64,000 nucleotides of DNA from JAEZDC01 sp036676415 (GTDB lineage: Bacteria; Bacteroidota; Bacteroidia; Chitinophagales; Chitinophagaceae): positions 52,290-116,289 of the forward strand of contig JAKFCX010000047.1 of assembly GCA_036676415.1 (NCBI GenBank). The letters run 5' to 3'. Positions 61,609 to 64,000 of the stretch are shown here, one piece after another. A model generated the notes under the pieces. That model did no database searches. It saw only the letters and a list, made by a program, of their open reading frames with translations, and was not told the origin of the DNA. How positions within the stretch are numbered: position 1 is the stretch's first letter; every line of letters begins with the position of its first letter. A program made the translations under genes and the position numbers.

Positions 61609-63384
61609 CTATTGTCTTCTTACCCTGAAAGAGCATACAACAGGATGTGCTAATGTCCCATTGGTATACAAGTTTCCAGAAAAACTTCCTGTTATAAACC
61701 CACCTACAGAACCAAATTCCGTTACTGTAACATTGATTGGGCTGGAGATATTCATGGTCAAACTATCAGTAAGGCCCGGTATTCCTGCCATTACAAAACT
61801 CAATGGGAAAGTTCCTGTTGATCCGCCATTAAAACTGAAATGAACATTTGTGCTCCCGATTGAATTCCATCCGCCAATGTTTGTGGATGTAAATGTTGTA
61901 CCCTGTGAATAGCTGTTGCCATAAATAGAATCTGTTGGAGGAAGCAAATTATGAGGCGTTCCATCCACGGAAAAGTTGATAAACTGTTGTGTAGATGTTC
62001 CGCAGGCATTAATGACTCCAAGGTCAGTATTTCCGACATTAATAGTTGCTGTAACAGGATTACTTTGCTGTCCACCCGTATTATCAACCACGAAATAAGT
62101 AATTGACTGGCTCGATGTACAGTTATTAAAACTCAGGCTGAAAACACCATTAACGATCGGAGCTCTGTATACATGAAAGCCTGCTTTTACTTCTGCATAT
62201 CCATTCAATACTGCAGCTACTGAACAATTCTGTACGGTACCGGTAACAGTAAATGTACTTGCTGTTGAAAGAGTAACCGTAATATTCATTGTTGCAGGTG
62301 ATGCAAAAGGCCCGATGTTTTGAGTATGCACTGCAGTTGCACAACTTGAACTTGTATATACTTCTAGTATCAACGGTTGATTTTTAGGAATCAATCCTTG
62401 CACGTTACCTGATGAATCTGTAAAGCCATAGCCAGTGTTCCACCATCCACTACCAGGAGTACGTTTGATCTTCACCATTACGTGTTTCAATGGATTTCCA
62501 TTCTGATCTTTAATGTTGGCTGAAAAAGAAGTTATTTCAAAGGGTGCATCACAATTCCAGAAAGAAAAGTGACTCACCTCAGCTTCATACTTCGTTCCTA
62601 CTTTCGTGGCTGTTCCTTCCTGCTTCCATAACCCTGTTGTTTCATTAAAACTCCATAAAGCAATTGTTGCAGGAGCATTGCCTTGAATAGAAGCAGGCAA
62701 AGGAAATTTCAACTGTGCTTTCTTGCCAGTTGCAATTTGTAATTTCTCACCGCCTGTTCCTTCTAATTCCACCCCTAACATTCCATAGCTGATCATTCCT
62801 CTTTCAGCACCTGATTCATCAATACCTCTTAAGTCACCCGGCATTTGATTCGCAAGATTTGCAGCTGTAGGATCGATCCATGTCATGGCAACATTTACCG
62901 TTCCTGTATAAGCCGCTCCGGTACTTTTCAATACAATTCCATTGGCAGGAAGTGTAATGGAACTTCCATTAGCAACATTGATGGTGCCACCTGTAGTAGC
63001 ACTAACATTTCCAACAATAGTTTTAGGCAACAGCTGTATCTCAACATAATGTTTTTGAGATTGTTTAGCCCTGAAGGTTCTGCTGCCTGTAAAATAACCG
63101 CTCTTATCTACTTTAATAAAAGCAGCCTGGTCTTTCAACGATGCATTGCTGATCTCGAAAACACCGTTTACATCTGTCATGGCAGAAGCTGTTCCAGCAG
63201 TTACCATAGCACCTTTTACAGGCTCACCCAGGTCATTGGTGATACGGCCTGCAACTGTTGCTGTAATATTAGTAGACGTTGGAATATCGATCGAGGGATT
63301 ACCCTGGTTGGAGAGATCTTTCTGACATGCAGCAAAGAAAACTCCCATGCAAAGCACCAAAAGTGCCTTAAAAGCAGTATTCAT
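61609..63384 (-). CDS. Lipoprotein with carboxypeptidase-regulatory-like domain
   Basis: 591 aa. Signal MNTAFKALLVLCMGVFFAAC with Cys20. A carboxypeptidase-regulatory-like domain is at about 40-115 ('GRITNDLGEPVKGAMVTAGT'). The middle has 'TVNVAMTWIDPTAANLANQM' and 'EVSHFSFWNCDAPF', followed by Ig-like beta-rich modules and an end ('TVTEFGSVGGFITGSFSG', 'CSFRVRRQ') shared with the truncated gene at 63637. Surface or periplasmic, function unknown. Its upstream paralogue suggests tandem duplication. Confidence 0.85.
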   Translation of the reverse strand: MNTAFKALLVLCMGVFFAACQKDLSNQGNPSIDIPTSTNITATVAGRITNDLGEPVKGAMVTAGTASAMTDVNGVFEISNASLKDQAAFIKVDKSGYFTGSRTFRAKQSQKHYVEIQLLPKTIVGNVSATTGGTINVANGSSITLPANGIVLKSTGAAYTGTVNVAMTWIDPTAANLANQMPGDLRGIDESGAERGMISYGMLGVELEGTGGEKLQIATGKKAQLKFPLPASIQGNAPATIALWSFNETTGLWKQEGTATKVGTKYEAEVSHFSFWNCDAPFEITSFSANIKDQNGNPLKHVMVKIKRTPGSGWWNTGYGFTDSSGNVQGLIPKNQPLILEVYTSSSCATAVHTQNIGPFASPATMNITVTLSTASTFTVTGTVQNCSVAAVLNGYAEVKAGFHVYRAPIVNGVFSLSFNNCTSSQSITYFVVDNTGGQQSNPVTATINVGNTDLGVINACGTSTQQFINFSVDGTPHNLLPPTDSIYGNSYSQGTTFTSTNIGGWNSIGSTNVHFSFNGGSTGTFPLSFVMAGIPGLTDSLTMNISSPINVTVTEFGSVGGFITGSFSGNLYTNGTLAHPVVCSFRVRRQ

Positions 63385-63513
63385 GGTTATGAGGTTTTAG
63401 ACTAATAAGATACATTTCCCCTTCAGCTGCTGCCTGAAAGCAAATATTTTTCAAGACTAGCTCCCTAACTATGATTTTGTTGATGAATTAAAAGTGAGGG
63501 TTGTAAAATAAAG

Positions 63514-63563
63514 CCTGTGCTACTATTAAGCTTTGGTTGTGTCACTCACTGAACCGTTCAGAA
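63514..63563 (+). repeat. GTTGYGTC intergenic repeat, copy H
   Basis: GCCTGTGCTACTATTAAGCT, then TTGGTTGTGTCACTCACTGA. Same subtype and position as copy G. Confidence 0.85.
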
Positions 63564-63587
63564 CATTGCTCACCATTCTACTCAAAC

Positions 63588-63622
63588 AAAAGAGCCTTCC
63601 AAAAACGAAAGGCTCTTTTTTA
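63588..63622 (-). terminator. Intrinsic terminator of the truncated paralogue
   Basis: AAAAGAGCCTT (63588-63598) pairs with AAGGCTCTTTT (63609-63619). 18 bp after the stop of the minus-strand fragment; the T-rich plus-strand side means it could also work for plus-strand transcription. Confidence 0.8.
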
Positions 63623-63636
63623 TTCTAACATTATCG

Positions 63637-63878
63637 CTATCGTCTTTTTACTCTGAAAGAACACTGAATAGTACGTGTCACTAAACTCGGTGGAGTTGTT
63701 GTGCCACTAAAACTTCCGGCAATAAATCCACCAACCGGGCCATATTCGGTAAAAGTTACATTCATTCCACTTGTCGTCCAAAAGGTGTCGATAATATTTG
63801 GAACTCTTATACTCATATTACCCCACCCAAAGGGAAACGTACCGACAGTGTCGCCACCAACTATAAAACCAATCCCCA
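63637..63878 (-). pseudogene. 3' fragment of a paralogue of the 61609 lipoprotein, cut by an insertion sequence
   Basis: The C-terminal 80 residues ('FIVGGDTVGTFPFG', 'VTFTEYGPVGGFIAGSFSG', 'CSFRVKRR') match the end of the 61609-63384 protein ('FSFNGGSTGTFPL', 'VTVTEFGSVGGFITGSFSG', 'CSFRVRRQ'). The similarity stops at about 63879, where TGTCTTGTCCTAAAATGGGT begins, which looks like an IS3-family terminal repeat. The frame runs a little into the IS end to 63906 and then meets stops. The 5' part of the gene must lie beyond the IS, outside the window. Confidence 0.75.
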
Positions 63879-64000
63879 TGTCTTGTCCTAAAATGGGTTT
63901 ACACAATTTAAGTGTAAAATGAACGAATCAACAATTTTCGTCCGTAAGAATTACTACAGCTTGGAGTTAAAACAAAAAATCTGTAAAGAACATATTGAGG
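63879..64000 (+). mobile_element. Left end of a probable IS3-family insertion sequence (partial)
   Basis: The boundary is set by the loss of similarity in the minus-strand gene and by the TG-starting sequence at 63879 (TGTCTTGTCCTAAAATGGGT), of the kind found at IS3-type ends. A transposase frame starts 40 bp inside. The right end is outside the window, so the inverted repeat and target duplication cannot be checked. Confidence 0.6.
63919..64000 (+). CDS. IS3-type transposase OrfA-like N-terminus (partial)
   Basis: ATG at 63919, open to the right edge: 27 codons starting MNESTIFVRKNYYSLELKQK. This resembles the helix-turn-helix start of IS3-family OrfA proteins ('RKYYSxELKxxVVxEY'). Too short for a firm subfamily. 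Confidence 0.55.
   Translation, partial: MNESTIFVRKNYYSLELKQKICKEHIE

Noticed and set aside
1..64000. tRNA, rRNA or known riboswitch
   Set aside because: I found no cloverleaf, rRNA segment or riboswitch-like leader by eye in the intergenic gaps; a covariance-model search would be needed to exclude them.

Overview
The window looks like a chromosomal segment of a Bacteroidota bacterium, most likely family Chitinophagaceae (inference from gene content, not computed). Evidence: two tandem SusC/SusD pairs, a CHU_C/type IX secretion sorting domain, three gliding-motility genes (gldA, gldD, gldE), many lipoproteins with a Cys near residue 17-20, DUF6814 and DUF7033 family proteins, AT-rich DNA, and start codons mostly without a Shine-Dalgarno sequence. 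I saw no rRNA, tRNA or CRISPR array.

Layout. 1-11,331 (minus): two SusC/SusD outer-membrane uptake pairs behind an MMPL/RND-like membrane protein; the first SusD runs off the left edge. 11,478-24,276 (mostly plus): a MORN/TonB_C periplasmic protein, a TonB-dependent receptor, an acidic disordered protein, a SulP transporter/beta-carbonic anhydrase operon, DUF2490, periplasmic trehalase, DUF2147, a haem lipoprotein and a large T9SS-secreted repeat protein. 24,282-34,638: a half-length carB, comEC, purH, an EamA exporter, a DUF7033-type deacetylase with lutB, and a YeiH transporter with DUF3109. 34,756-43,039: a DUF2306 membrane protein with a proline-rich partner, then mutY-ssb-gldE-gldD diverging from HU-TPR-31-aa basic protein-rng. 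I recognise these gene neighbours as commonly linked in Bacteroidota. 43,259-56,201: Zn peptidase, radA-comF-lipoprotein-peroxidase, BAX inhibitor, NodB deacetylase, korA, an outer-membrane barrel, nth, divIC and enolase. 56,325-61,486: gldA, small membrane proteins, an MHS transporter and divergent acs (carboxylate uptake and activation). 61,609-64,000: two tandem paralogous lipoprotein genes, the second cut by what looks like the left end of an IS3-type insertion sequence whose first transposase codons reach the right edge.

Most unusual signals. (1) A family of about 40-bp intergenic repeats with core GTTGYGTCRC, about nine copies in three subtypes, some as inverted pairs, all outside genes between 32.8 and 63.6 kb. 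(2) A 30-bp ATTCAC-type tract repeated 28/30 directly against two start codons. (3) carB reduced to its C-terminal synthetase half with no N-terminal half next to it. (4) A promoter/palindrome/hairpin arrangement upstream of radA that could encode a short RNA or attenuator. (5) A 31-aa very basic gene between the TPR gene and rng. (6) An IS-truncated duplicate gene at the right edge. Functions are assigned from recognised motifs by eye; no database search was run.
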